Shown: piece by piece, positions 35,229-40,909 of the stretch
Layout of the letters: every line of letters starts with the position of its first letter
How positions within the stretch are numbered: position 1 is the first letter of the stretch
Source of the DNA: Metaphire vulgaris
Taxonomy: Eukaryota; Annelida; Clitellata; Crassiclitellata; Megascolecidae
Direction of reading: 5' to 3'
NCBI GenBank assembly: GCA_018105865.1
Contig: CM030868.1
Coordinates: forward strand, 10,645,745 to 10,709,744
Length of the DNA: 64,000 nt
Program-made: the position numbers and the translations under genes
Notes under the pieces: model-generated
Database searches by the model: none
What the model was told of the DNA's origin: nothing
Seen by the model: only the letters and a program-made list of their open reading frames with translations

Positions 35229-37236
35229 CCTAATACAAATTAGCCTAAATGCATTTCTACTCTTCTTACCACCCATCCAGTGCATCCACATCCCCTCCCC
35301 TTACCTCTCCTCTTCCCTTCTCACACACACATCACTCACTCTCCCTACAACGCCCCCACCCCTCCTCTCCCTCCAACCTATACTCGATGGTATCCGTCGC
35401 CGAGTTGTTCGTCGCCGAGTTGATCGGGCGCCGAATCGTTCGTCGCCGAGTCGACGTCGCCTAATTGTTGCGTACCTTCCGCAAGCACCGCATGTGGAAG
35501 GCTTCCAGCGCTCCTTGGTCTTTCGAAAGTAAGGTCCCTGTTTCCGTTGCATGGAGATGGATGGACTGAATGAGTGCAAGGACCATAATGGCCCTGTGTT
35601 TGATTGGGCTTTTACTGTACGTACGGCGGCTATGGCGCCTTCAGCGTGAATTCTGATTGTCCCAAAGTTTAGTCTTTCTTCATGGTTCTACGAGACATGC
35701 AGTTTCGATTAAATTTGTAGACTATCGGCTGTCCACGACGCTGTTTGTAAACTTTCTATCAAACTGATTCATCATGCTTAAAATTAAAATGTACACTGCA
35801 AATATTGGTTTGATGGAATTATAGGAACAACTTTCTGGAAGTGAACATTTTCTATGGAGAACTGAAATATCGTACAATTCAAGAGTCAACTGGATATGAC
35901 ATCGTCCAATTCTTGAGTAAATAAAAATTGTGACTTATTACTACCTAAATTTATCTTTATTCTTATTACTATTTTTATTATGCAAGAGTTTTCTGTCATT
36001 CGAAAGATTATTCACAAATATTTTGTGATTAAGGAAAAACATAATGGTGCTGTCCATTAATTAAGTCAACAATTTTGGGGCAATTTTTGACCCCTCTCCC
36101 TCTTGTCAACAACTGTCAACTTTCAGTTACCACCCCCCCATAATTACGTCAAAAACTTGTGACCCCCCAGATCAATGACAGGTCCCAATAACAAGGTTAA
36201 TATTTTTTGCGATGACCATTTTTCTCTTTTTTGCTCGTCGAGTGTCAAAATGTGATGGTTATGACCTTTTCCCATGCTTTTTTCCATTATAATAAGTAGT
36301 ATTCCATGAAATTTCCTAGTTTTTTGATTATTTGTAAAAAGTGAAATTGTTGACGTCAACTTCTCTTCACCCTATCCCCTGTCAACAACTGTCAAACTTT
36401 TTCAAAATCCCTTCCCCTAAATTGTTGACGTAATTAATGGACAGCCCCATGACAGTGCATTTGATGCGTTGCTACTCGCTATCTGTCGTAGGCCCCAGAC
36501 AAATGTGTTTAGATTGTTCAAATAGGGATATTGGTTAAAATATTTCAATTTGAAATATTTCATGTGGTTGTAATTTTTTTTAATTTCAAGGGCATGCAAC
36601 TTGAAATATTTCAAGATTTCCGCTACTGTCTGTAAAACTGCATCGATGCTAATAATTGAGTGTTTAAATAGGGCAACTTAGTAACTTGAATACCTCAAGT
36701 TTCTCAGCAGCTAAAAATAAATCAGAACACTAGCACAGTCTAGCAGTAAATTTACACGGCATTAAAATGCTAGCCTACCCAAATAGCCTATAGGCTTAAA
36801 AGGAAGATACTTAACAGCAACATAAATTAAATGTTTTTTATTTCAAAAGTTTCAAACATTTCTGAAATAGGCCCTATCTTTTAAAGTTCATGGCAATTTC
36901 ACGCAACAAATTTTTTTTGAAAATAAACATTCTAAAGTTCAAAGGTATTTTTTATAGCGCAAAGGTGTTTCACTTTGTGAACTGATTCTAATGTGTTGTC
37001 TAAATGAAGTTGAAACTATAGGGCCTACCTCGACTTAGAAATCAGCTTATACATGGTACGTGTTGTTTGCAGGCGATTTCGGAGGAAGCTTCGGTCTCTT
37101 TCTTGGAGGAAGTATTTTATCCATCTTCGAATTCCTTGATTTTCTAATCTATAACCTAATCGTTAAAATCACTCTGAAGTCTAAAGTCGGTCCGAAAGTG
37201 ACAACCATTCACGTTCGTACAGCGTCAATCGACTAA
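8007..37236 (+). CDS. Gene 1 (overall span): MAM/kringle-bearing DEG/ENaC (ASIC-type) sodium channel, 5' incomplete
   Basis: Sixteen exons are recognised: 8007-8164, 9051-9234, 13234-13593, 15027-15161, 17315-17614, 18369-18722, 18924-19016, 25564-25682, 26014-26096, 28176-28274, 29615-29768, 30492-30554, 31119-32410, 33932-34191, 35825-35916 and 37073-37236. Phases agree at every junction except 19016/25564, where one small phase 1-to-2 exon is missing. Family signatures appear in the order known for ASIC/ENaC subunits: LCYTFNG, a [10 protein letters not shown] segment, [35 protein letters not shown], and [11 protein letters not shown] leading into the last membrane helix. DEG/ENaC proteins are trimeric plasma-membrane cation channels gated by protons, peptides or force; the stimulus here is unknown. 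No N-terminal cytosolic segment or first membrane helix was found, so the gene probably starts upstream of the window or in an exon I could not see. The CUB-like, MAM and kringle exons are joined to the channel by phase compatibility and shared strand, not by transcript evidence. Confidence 0.8.
8322..8554. mobile_element. hAT-type MITE, CAGTGGCGTAGCG ends
   Basis: Ends CAGTGGCGTAGCGTGC and GACGCTACGCCTCTG; flanks CACACAAC and CGCACAGC match at 6 of 8. The interior has the shared motif TGACAAGCAAAAAAGGTCG at 8461-8479. It lies in the intron between the first two gene 1 exons. Same family as 49983-50303. Confidence 0.85.
9051..9234 (+). CDS. Gene 1 exon: second half of the possible CUB-like segment
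   Basis: Acceptor TTCTGTGCAG, phase 0 entry, donor AAAG|gttggc in phase 1. It encodes about 61 residues with one cysteine (in [14 protein letters not shown]) and two N-glycosylation sequons (NQS and NAT). The end resembles the final strand of CUB or MAM domains. Codon use and open frame support an exon; the family is uncertain. Confidence 0.5.
9690..9800. repeat. (ATT)n microsatellite
   Basis: About 70 bp of ATT units followed by diverged AATA sequence; intronic. Confidence 0.9.
9860..11530 (+). mobile_element. LINE (CR1/L2-like) fragment with RT and 3' tail
   Basis: Frame-shifted pieces encode [58 protein letters not shown] and [20 protein letters not shown]. It ends with CGCCCTTGACTTTGG, ACTGCGCTGTATAAATTGT and a repeated ATAGACAG tail, the typical 3' end of this family. 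Many stops; inactive. It lies in a gene 1 intron, sense orientation. Confidence 0.9.
11531..12179. other. Intronic sequence without recognised features
   Basis: Starts with a short tandem of GGATCATTTGACGCG (about 11537-11570). The rest is AT-rich and non-coding. Confidence 0.5.
12180..13095 (+). mobile_element. Probable retroelement derivative with LINE-type 3' tail and long (TAA)n
   Basis: A GC-richer 800-bp block built from diverged repeats around CGTTCTGGACGTCG ends with AGCCTTTGATTTTGG, ATATAAATTGTCCTGGT and about 80 bp of TAA units. The end resembles the tails at 11462, 14281, 25132 and 26555. Open frames exist on both strands but match no protein; it may be a 5' UTR plus tail (internally deleted LINE) or a SINE using the LINE tail. 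Confidence 0.55.
13134..13249 (+). repeat. Duplicated splice-acceptor segment flanking an (AT)n tract
   Basis: About 30 bp containing the polypyrimidine tract, TTCTATTTAG and the first exon bases GATATTCACTCCAAT occur at about 13139-13168 and again at 13220-13249, separated by (AT)n and other sequence. The second copy runs into the open exon; the first runs into the (AT)n tract. Confidence 0.75.
13234..13593 (+). CDS. Gene 1 exon: MAM-like domain, C-terminal half (first copy)
   Basis: A 360-nt exon, phase 1 at both ends (acceptor CTATTTAG, donor ACAG|gtcaat). It encodes an extracellular beta domain with the sequence [10 protein letters not shown], matching the conserved HCL-x-F-x-Y core of MAM domains, and ends with a cysteine (SGVCQ) as the exon at 18369-18722 does. 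Several NxT sequons are present (NFT, NVT, NTT). No matching first half lies directly upstream, unless the 8007/9051 pair contributes it. Confidence 0.7.
13968..14864. mobile_element. hAT-type element with AAGGAC tandem repeats and a nested LINE tail
   Basis: Perfect 8-bp duplication GCAAAAAT (13960-13967 and 14865-14872); ends TAGTGATGTTAA and TTAACATCACTG. Subterminal arrays of AAGGACGAGGATAAGG-type repeats lie at both ends in the same orientation (about 13980-14120 and 14690-14850). Between them sits a LINE 3' tail with (TAA)n at 14281-14405. The Arg-Thr repeat ORF here is a product of the tandem array, not a gene. Confidence 0.88.
14281..14405 (+). mobile_element. LINE 3' tail with (TAA)n
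   Basis: GCGCCTTTGACTTTAGCC, then TTACTGCGCTTAAGAAATTG and about 70 bp of TAA units; nearly the same sequence occurs at 26555-26662. Nested in the element at 13968-14864. Confidence 0.8.
15027..15161 (+). CDS. Gene 1 exon: MAM domain, N-terminal half
   Basis: A 135-nt exon, phase 1-1 (acceptor GTCGTTGTTCAG, donor CTTG|gtttgt). It encodes 45 residues with NDQCDFG and [14 protein letters not shown], matching the start of MAM domains (C-D-F-E, then C-G-W, then D-W). It stops where a MAM domain normally continues into the GP-x-x-D-H-T and G-x-Y-M region. That continuation is found in the exon at 18369, after the kringle exon. Confidence 0.72.
15311..15350. repeat. (AT)n microsatellite and duplicated flank
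   Basis: About 40 bp of AT units. The sequence after it (AATCTCCCCTCC, then AACAGGCCTGTATAAAACAC, 15360-15398) recurs at 16920-16957, so a short segment is duplicated on either side of the element at 15435. Confidence 0.8.
15435..16354 (+). mobile_element. Internally deleted hAT transposon retaining the transposase C-terminus
   Basis: Perfect duplication TTTATTCT (15427-15434 and 16355-16362); ends CAGTGTTAGGAGTGATC and GATCTTTCCTAACACTG. Subterminal regions are arrays of GATCTTAGATC/GATCTTTGATC. Inside, a + strand frame (about 15835-16052) reads [20 protein letters not shown], then [20 protein letters not shown] and [16 protein letters not shown]. This is the hAT dimerisation domain of BED-type transposases (S-S-A-P-V-x-R-x-F-S, L-x-x-x-x-x-L-L-x-L-x). 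A shift near 15920 and loss of the catalytic part make it non-autonomous. Confidence 0.88.
16532..16729. mobile_element. hAT-type MITE, CAGTGGCGGCTCCA family
   Basis: Ends CAGTGGCGGCTCCACC and CTAGAGCCGCCACTG, perfect duplication GACCGAGG (16524-16531 and 16730-16737). Closely related to 3022 and 61972. Confidence 0.93.
17315..17614 (+). CDS. Gene 1 exon: complete kringle domain
   Basis: A 300-nt exon, phase 1-1 (acceptor ATATGCTAG, donor CAAG|gtataa). The product has the kringle pattern: [14 protein letters not shown], then [19 protein letters not shown] and EYCDIPFC. All six cysteines are present in the usual spacing, and the Pro-Trp-Cys core is intact. Kringles are about 80-residue disulfide-bonded modules that bind lysine-like ligands, peptides or membranes in secreted or surface proteins. 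The exact acceptor is uncertain because a second AG lies 13 nt downstream, but only the chosen one gives phase 1. The exon sits between two halves of a MAM domain. Confidence 0.9.
17704..17784. mobile_element. Small piggyBac-like hairpin MITE (copy 1)
   Basis: TTAA at both ends, then CCCCTTAACTGGG and CCCAGTTAAGGGG inverted ends; 73 bp inside. The core ATGTAAAATGGACGGATATA is shared with copies 38031-38110 and 56011-56090. TTAA targets are typical of piggyBac elements; the assignment rests on that and the C-rich end. Confidence 0.7.
17809..17903 (+). mobile_element. LINE 3' tail with (ATT)n, solo copy
   Basis: TTTTCACACAGGCTTACTTA, GCCACTTAAAATCACATT and ATT units. The same tail ends the LINE at 22434-23105 and recurs at 40790, 43876 (minus) and 63885 (minus). 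Confidence 0.8.
18369..18722 (+). CDS. Gene 1 exon: MAM domain, C-terminal half (second copy)
   Basis: A 354-nt exon, phase 1-1 (acceptor ATTTGTCACAG, donor CAAG|gtaaaa). It encodes 118 residues with [17 protein letters not shown] and [10 protein letters not shown], matching MAM sequence after the first quarter, then VKFVAEKIG and a closing cysteine (SSCPKQ). Four or more N-glycosylation sequons are visible. Together with 15027-15161 it would make one MAM domain if the kringle exon were skipped. Confidence 0.82.
18924..19016 (+). CDS. Gene 1 exon: channel ectodomain, finger/palm entry
   Basis: A 93-nt exon, phase 1-1, with acceptor CCTTTTATAG and a consensus donor (AATC|gtaagt). It encodes about 31 residues ending in [12 protein letters not shown], which aligns with the helix before the first conserved ectodomain cysteine in ASICs. 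It connects the MAM/kringle exons to the channel part and supports a single gene. Confidence 0.65.
19260..20100 (-). mobile_element. Non-LTR retrotransposon fragment, RT and C-terminal region
   Basis: Minus-strand frames give [45 protein letters not shown] and, after a shift, [19 protein letters not shown] and [10 protein letters not shown]. The YADD box is intact, but the frame is broken between the two pieces. The lineage differs from the 6390 and 9860 elements. Confidence 0.85.
20110..20536 (+). mobile_element. LINE fragment (part 1), RT; continues at 22434
   Basis: Encodes [16 protein letters not shown], an (AT)n expansion at the following Y-I-N-D position, then [35 protein letters not shown] and, with a shift, [13 protein letters not shown]. 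The catalytic FADD reads FADY. Interrupted at about 20536 by the LINE on the opposite strand; part 2 follows at 22434-23105. Confidence 0.85.
20206..20257. repeat. (AT)n expansion inside the RT frame
   Basis: About 50 bp of AT units lie exactly where RT encodes Y-I-N-D-I, giving an Ile-Tyr run in frame. Confidence 0.85.
20537..22433 (-). mobile_element. 5'-truncated L2/CR1-type LINE with nearly intact RT, nested in another LINE
   Basis: The minus-strand ORF 20784-22028 (414 residues) covers most of an [96 protein letters not shown] and [17 protein letters not shown] is intact. An in-frame TAA near 22077 separates it from upstream codons (22080-22428). It is the best preserved RT in the window. 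The 3' end (TAGCGCCATTGTAG on the plus strand) has relatives at about 45385-45560 and 56490-56590. It splits the LINE 20110-23105. Confidence 0.92.
22434..23105 (+). mobile_element. LINE fragment (part 2), C-terminal region and tail
   Basis: Continues 20110-20536: [10 protein letters not shown], then [52 protein letters not shown] (a GAGA expansion), [15 protein letters not shown] and GYLDKLGY followed by stop. Then comes the family tail (TTTTCACACAGGCTTACTTA) and (ATT)n. Confidence 0.9.
23265..23595. mobile_element. hAT-type MITE, CAGGGTTATTTCTA family (331 bp)
   Basis: Ends CAGGGTTATTTCTATG and AAAAATATCCCTG, perfect duplication ATTGTAAG (23257-23264 and 23596-23603). It carries a variant of the GACAAGCAAA motif near 23412. 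Relatives: 59673-59850 (deleted form) and 62395-63107. Confidence 0.93.
23604..24385. other. Intronic sequence without recognised features
   Basis: AT-rich; short ORFs only. The missing phase 1-to-2 exon of gene 1 could lie here or at 19017-19260 or 25206-25560; I could not identify it. Confidence 0.4.
24386..25205 (+). mobile_element. LINE fragment, post-RT region and tail
   Basis: Encodes [51 protein letters not shown] and [18 protein letters not shown] with one stop between. It ends with AGGCGCTCTTGACGCGGG, CTGCGCTTAATAAAT and ATAAATAAATAA, the same class of tail as at 11462. Confidence 0.88.
25564..25682 (+). CDS. Gene 1 exon: channel ectodomain with CYTFN motif
   Basis: It encodes SCLWNNLPC followed by [12 protein letters not shown]. 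In ASIC/ENaC channels the equivalent is SC-x-F-x-G-x-x-C then G-x-CYTFN, one of the most diagnostic segments of the family. Entry is in phase 2 (acceptor TTTAAAAG), exit in phase 1 (TCTG|gtctga). The previous visible exon leaves phase 1, so a short exon is missing in between. Confidence 0.88.
26014..26096 (+). CDS. Gene 1 exon: channel palm strand (GLxLxLNxEQ)
   Basis: An 83-nt exon, phase 1 in and phase 0 out (acceptor AATTTTGTAG, donor AAA|gtgagt). It encodes [15 protein letters not shown] and RSVGAKV, matching the conserved G-L-x-L-x-L-N-x-x-x-x-E-Y and A-G-x-K-V segments of DEG/ENaC ectodomains. Confidence 0.88.
26205..26286. repeat. (CTA)n(CTG)n microsatellite
   Basis: About 60 bp of CTA units pass into about 25 bp of CTG units; intronic, after the GLRLTLN exon. 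Confidence 0.95.
26550..26662 (+). mobile_element. LINE 3' tail with (TAA)n
   Basis: AGCGCCTTTGACTTTAGCC then TTACTGCGCTTAAGAAATTG and TAA units; near-identical to 14281-14405. Palindromic CCTAGGTACGAT/ATGCCTAGGCAT sequences lie on both sides (26518 and 26790). Confidence 0.8.
26855..27183 (-). mobile_element. LINE 3' fragment, C-terminal coding end
   Basis: Encodes [20 protein letters not shown] and [16 protein letters not shown], ending [14 protein letters not shown], the same C-terminus as 6390-7335. Too short to be active. Confidence 0.88.
27184..28175. other. Gene 1 intron, nothing recognised
   Basis: AT-rich, short ORFs only, no inverted ends noticed. Confidence 0.5.
28176..28274 (+). 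CDS. Gene 1 exon: channel segment with VSPGFQ, probable GC donor
   Basis: A 99-nt exon, phase 0-0, acceptor TTTTTACTTCAG. It encodes [17 protein letters not shown], matching the ASIC P-x-x-x-x-G-F-x-V-A-P-G-F-Q segment. No GT donor fits; ending at GAG|gcaaat (a GC donor) leaves 12 residues between PGFQ and the next exon's LRPPWG, the same spacing as in vertebrate ASIC1. The end is therefore inferred from family spacing. Confidence 0.8.
28840..29105. mobile_element. hAT-type MITE, CAAGGCCGGATTAAGG ends, three copies of the shared motif
   Basis: Ends CAAGGCCGGATTAAGG and CGCCTTAATGTGGCCCTG; flanks TACCCAAT and TATTCAAT (6 of 8). The interior has the motif TGACAAGCAAAAAAGGTTAT at about 28918, 28956 and 29009. 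Intronic in gene 1. Confidence 0.82.
29106..29614. other. Gene 1 intron, nothing recognised
   Basis: No coding or repeat structure beyond short AT-rich runs. Confidence 0.5.
29615..29768 (+). CDS. Gene 1 exon: channel cysteine-rich palm/thumb segment (PPWGxCG ... YMPG)
   Basis: A 154-nt exon, phase 0 in and phase 1 out (donor CCAG|gtcagt). It encodes [17 protein letters not shown], then [16 protein letters not shown] and [10 protein letters not shown]. These match the family P-P-W-G-x-C, Y-S-x-x-x-C-x-x-x-C and C-x-C-x-x-x-x-M-P-G motifs, with the thumb-domain cysteines in place. Together with the CYTFN exon this makes the DEG/ENaC assignment secure. Confidence 0.92.
29769..31118. other. Gene 1 introns around the 63-nt exon
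   Basis: Apart from exon 30492-30554 and a TATA-rich tract at about 29860-29900 there is nothing recognisable. Confidence 0.5.
30492..30554 (+). CDS. Gene 1 exon: short thumb-domain cysteine exon
   Basis: A 63-nt exon, phase 1-1, acceptor TTGCAATAG, strong donor GAAG|gtaagt. It encodes about 21 residues with two cysteines ([13 protein letters not shown]), matching the short stretch between M-P-G and the C-x-C-x-x-x-C cluster in ASICs. Confidence 0.8.
31119..32410 (+). CDS. Gene 1 exon: CSCPNSC cluster followed by a long helical insertion
   Basis: A 1292-nt exon, phase 1 in and phase 0 out (acceptor ACTGTTTTAG, donor ACA|gtaaat). Its first residues, [18 protein letters not shown], match the end of the ASIC thumb (C-x-C-x-x-P-C-x-x-x-x-Y-x-x-x-x-S). 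The following 400 or so residues match nothing I recognise in the family: mostly Leu, Gln, Ser and Lys in helical heptad-like order, with a central Asn/Tyr/Thr-rich stretch carrying several N-glycosylation sequons and a few scattered cysteines. In ordinary ASICs only about 25 residues separate this point from the next strand. An unspliced reading would stop at 32420-32422, shortly after the predicted donor, and give a truncated protein without the second membrane helix. Confidence 0.85.
32484..32758. mobile_element. MITE, CAGTGGCGCAGCGAAG ends
   Basis: Ends CAGTGGCGCAGCGAAG and CTTCGTTACGCCACTC; flanks GATGGCAA and GATAAAAA (5 of 8). It lies in the intron right after the long gene 1 exon. Confidence 0.7.
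33073..33790 (-). mobile_element. LINE RT fragment (L2/CR1-like), frameshifted
   Basis: Minus frames give [59 protein letters not shown]. The order fits RT motifs, with LQVSVLGP in place of PQGSVLGP. Inactive. Confidence 0.82.
33932..34191 (+). CDS. Gene 1 exon: end of the helical insertion
   Basis: A 260-nt exon, phase 0 in and phase 2 out (acceptor CTTGAATTTAG, donor CAG|gtaaga). It encodes about 86 residues, largely predicted helix with repeated leucines ([15 protein letters not shown]) and one cysteine. It completes the insertion and splices in phase to the [10 protein letters not shown] exon. Confidence 0.75.
34192..35824. repeat. Gene 1 intron with inverted arrays of a CGACTCGGCGACGAAC repeat
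   Basis: At 34630-34695 units close to CGACGAACAACTCGG are repeated in tandem. The reverse complement (CCGAGTTGTTCGTCG) is repeated at 35396-35460, about 700 bp away. The two arrays could be subterminal regions of one element, but I could not define its ends or a target duplication. An (AT)n tract lies at 35188-35226 and a C-rich TCCC tract at 35290-35370. No exon was seen. Confidence 0.6.
35825..35916 (+). CDS. Gene 1 exon: last ectodomain strand before the pore helix
   Basis: A 92-nt exon, phase 2 in and phase 1 out (acceptor GGAATTATAG, donor TTGA|gtaaat). It encodes [19 protein letters not shown] and GYDIVQFL, matching the N-x-L-x-L-x-I-F-Y-x-x-L-x-Y-x-x-I-x-Q segment that leads into the second transmembrane helix of ASICs. 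Confidence 0.9.
36046..36448. mobile_element. MITE with GCTGTCCATTAATTA ends (copy 1)
   Basis: Ends GGTGCTGTCCATTAATTA and TAATTAATGGACAGCCCC; AT on both flanks suggests a 2-3 bp target duplication. Internal parts repeat TTGTCAACAACTGTCAA. Same family as 60461-60896; superfamily not assigned. Confidence 0.8.
36449..37072. other. Gene 1 last intron, nothing recognised
   Basis: A short inverted run of TTGAAATATTTCA lies near 36545-36615. No coding sequence. Confidence 0.5.
37073..37236 (+). CDS. Gene 1 last exon: pore-lining transmembrane helix 2 and C-terminus
   Basis: It enters in phase 1 (acceptor TGTTTGCAG) and ends at TAA (37234-37236). It encodes [19 protein letters not shown], matching D-I-G-G-x-x-G-L-F-x-G-x-S-x-x-x-x-x-E. 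The G-x-S selectivity-filter triplet is present as GGS. A hydrophobic helix and a short basic cytosolic tail of about 25 residues follow. No clear polyadenylation signal was seen directly downstream. Confidence 0.92.
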
Positions 37237-37382
37237 ATTCATCCGAATTCCGAACTCATAGCACCTGATTAAATTCGCTCTTGACACTCGGAACCATATT
37301 CTATGTTTTTTATAAAAGGCCAATGTCATAGGACTGAAAGAATGATTAATACATTTTTTGTGAAACTAATAACACATCACGA

Positions 37383-37628
37383 CAGAGCCGTCGAGAAAAA
37401 ATACGGGCCGGGAGACAAATATTGATTCCGGGCCTCTTGTTTAAAAATTTTGACAAGCAAAAAAGGTCGTCTGATATTAAATATATGCTGACAAGCAAAA
37501 GAAGGTCATCACTTACATCTTTTACATTGAAATAATTTTTTTAATTTTTTTCTGGTCAGCGCGGGCCCTTTGTTTATCGCCGGGCCCGGGTCAAAATGTA
37601 CCTTCTATCCCCCCACTCGTCGGCCCTG
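37383..37628. mobile_element. hAT-type MITE, CAGRGCCGWCGAG ends, two copies of the shared motif
   Basis: Ends CAGAGCCGTCGAG and CTCGTCGGCCCTG, perfect duplication CATCACGA (37375-37382 and 37629-37636). The interior has TGACAAGCAAAAAAGGTCGT at 37451 and a variant at 37489. Confidence 0.93.
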
Positions 37629-38030
37629 CATCACGATGTAAATTCGTATTTATTTTTCTGATTATGTAGCCTATTGTTTCCAGTGCAGACTTTTTATATT
37701 GTCTCTTTTTAATTGCACGTTATTTTCATGTTAACCAATTGAATTTGCACAGATTGTCATGATGTTGTATTGTCATGATGTTGTTGGACATAACGACGTT
37801 ACTCGAATCTGTTATGCTACACTGTACATGAAGCTTTACTAGGAAACGTTTCTTAATCTAAAAATTGACAATTTAGTGTTCAGTTCCTCATTTTCTCCTT
37901 ATAAGTGTTTCCTGATATATGTTTATCCATTTGATTTCTGCATTGTGTCCTCATCCATCTCAAGCGAGCTTTAATGAATAATAATTTTACAATAGTTCCG
38001 AAGTTTTGAGTGTGGAAGAAAGTAAGGTAA

Positions 38031-38110
38031 TTAACTCCTTAACTGAGTATCCCAGATATATCCGTCCATTTTACATTCAGTTACAGTTAAATACACGGTT
38101 AAGGGGTTAA
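38031..38110. mobile_element. Small piggyBac-like hairpin MITE (copy 2)
   Basis: TTAACTCCTTAACTGAG to ACGGTTAAGGGGTTAA with the core GATATATCCGTCCATTTTAC, reversed relative to copy 1. Confidence 0.7.
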
Positions 38111-39624
38111 GGAACATTTGAAGCTTGTTCTTTCTAAAAAAGTGCTAATAGAACTACAATCTTGAGGCCCAATGTGAGAATTTTGTAGTACAATCTTCTG
38201 AAATTCGGTTAAGAAACGAAAGGTATGATATATGTCATGCGTAAAATGCGTAAAGGAGATATGTCATGCGTAAAATGCATGATAGCGCATAAGCCTATGC
38301 AAAACATCTGTTGGCCTACGATCAAATAGGCTTGAATCGTTAGGCGCTACGTCCAAACAGCAGTGAATACCGCATTTCAAAGCAGACGCTCAATAGAGCT
38401 TCGGCCAAGGAGTTCTTGGAATTCAAAATGATACATTCGGTGGATTTTCTGTGCTAGGCTGATACGTGTTGCTGTTATAGATTTTATATAACCGGGTTGC
38501 CTGCATAAGACGCTGCTCACAGACGTTGTGCAGGTAGCCTATGTTAAGAGAGTTTCGGATTTAGATTCATTTGTTGAGTTTTGATTCAGAAAATAATTCA
38601 TTCGTTGTGCGAACAACTTACATCATCACGAATATTGTCAGGTAAGAGAAACTGTATGAACATGACTTTTATGCGACTTTCTCCAATAATTAAGTAACCT
38701 AATCATTAATCAGTAATCATTCTCTGTTCTCTGACACCCTATACGAAAAATCTAGACTCATTTGTTTAAAAATCTTGTTCTTTTCTGCCTTAGGTTGTTT
38801 TTCCATTCATTTTTATGACTGCTATTTTATTTATTTTTATTTGACTCTGTAATGTGCCCTTGTTCCTGACATTTTGGTAATATGGCGCACAAGACATTGT
38901 CAGTTTAATAATATTATTAGTATGCAACTTTTTAAATCCACATTTCTAAAATCAAAAGAAATCAAAGGACGTAGGCCTACTGTGGATCCATCCACAAAAG
39001 AAGCAGCAAAACAGACAATGGACGAAAATCCAGATTGAGACTGGCTCTTTTAAGTATGGATTTTAAAATACACAATTCTTTGGAAAGTCTGACAGATAGC
39101 CTACTGTAGACGAAAGAAGAGTTTCAATAATTCTGAACTGGCGTTTATTGTTTGCTACCTTTTGTAACTTGATCGTTTTTCATTTTTATTCAATTGAGTT
39201 GATTCTTATTGGCATAATTAACTTTAAATTCCATCAAGGTCAAAGAAAAGTTGAATGCTGCAGTACTCAGCTTTCTTGATTCTTAAAATCAGTTGCAATC
39301 AGGCTTACCTAAGGCAGCAAACCCTGGGGAATGTTCTTGATCAAGGCGGACCAAATAAAATACAGTAAATAGACAGCATATAAAGAAGACAGAATTGCAA
39401 CTTTAAAGAGTTGCACGTTTGTGGATGTTAACATCTAAACTATATCGATAGTACTGCAACAAAATCATTCAGATGCTTCTGCATGGTTCATAAGTCGCAT
39501 TCTCAGATATTTTTTTAATTTCTTAATTTCGCTCTTTTTCAAAGATTTACCAAAAGCCTGACGTTGTAGGTGCTTTTATCTGAGGGAATTAATTTGACTG
39601 AGAATAAATGATGCATTGTCGTAT
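38111..39624. other. Intergenic region between gene 1 and gene 2, nothing recognised
   Basis: AT-rich. A short direct repeat (ATGTCATGCGTAAAATGC) lies at 38236-38280. No supported exon, promoter or terminator. Confidence 0.5.
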
Positions 39625-40048
39625 GGGGTCGTTCATAAATAACGTCACACGATTTTTGGCACTTTTTTGACCCCCCAACGTAACGCGACGTAACAAAACG
39701 TCAGGCCCCCTAAAATATGACATCACAACGGGCCGACCCCTTTTCGCCTTCCGAAAAGTCTTGACAAGGGGTCGTCCAAAAATGATGTTGCGCGATTTTG
39801 GCAGTTTTTCACCCCCTCCCCTTCGTAACGCGTCGTAACAAAAAGTCAGACCCGCTAAAATATGACGTAACAACATCCTTGTATTTTTTCTTCTCCAAAA
39901 TATCCCTGACAAGCAAAAAAAGGTCAACGGTCATGACAATTCATTTTTTGGCGTGACGTCACATTTATGGAACCCCCTAGTCACATCGTCACACTTCGTA
40001 ACAAATGGCCGGACCCCTAACCGCGTGACGTAATTTATGGACGACCCC
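39625..40048. mobile_element. MITE with GGGGTCGTTCATAAAT ends
   Basis: Ends GGGGTCGTTCATAAATAACG and CGTAATTTATGGACGACCCC with TAT on both sides. An internal second copy of the end (GGGGTCGTCCAAAAATGATG at about 39773) suggests a head-to-tail composite. The shared motif GACAAGCAAAAAAAGGTCA is at 39907. Confidence 0.85.
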
Positions 40049-40629
40049 TATGTCCTCAAGCATTACGTTATGTGAACAAGCATTGGCAGAAATTGGATAA
40101 TATTGGAATAGAGCAGTCTGCTATTTTGTTCTGCTGTTTAGTCTGTTTTTCGGTTATTTCATTATTAGTGGTGCTAGCACTGGTCAAATGATCATCTTGT
40201 ACTTATCTGAGATATTGTGCGACGTAATGTCATGTATGTAACATATTTTTAAATAGATGATTCAAAATGGAACTCTGAACTGTCAACATTAAGCCAACTG
40301 AGACGTTGTAATAGAGGAATGGCATAAACAGGCTCGTACTGGAATACCTCGAGCTGGCTGCGAGCAAGGCCTTTGGTAACCTGCCAGTCGGGTTGTTGGG
40401 AATTATTTTTAGACTTAGGAATAACCAACAAACCCACCAGGTCTGTCATTCGGAGAAGCGTTAGCTATGCATAAGCCTACTTAACAAGGCACCTTCAGAG
40501 ACATGCACGACTGAACTCGTCTGGTCTGACATGCGGGTAGCACCATTGGGTCCATGGTTGGTCGAGTCAAGTCTATTCAATATGATCCATCGTCGCACGA
40601 ATGGGTCAACAGCTTCTACTGAAGTCCAT

Positions 40630-40834
40630 TCATAAGCAGAGGGTGGGTCCAAGAAAGAATTTTTTTTAGTGTAAGGGTTGTGGACAAATGGAACAGTTTG
40701 AACAAGGTGGGAGTGACAATTGAAACAGTAATCGGATTCAAAGGCTATCTCGGAAAACTAGGCTATTGAATGCAGATGGTTACATCAGTGGTTTTCACGC
40801 AGGCTTACTTAGTCTCCTAAACCACTTAAAATCA

Positions 40835-40909
<75 letters not shown>

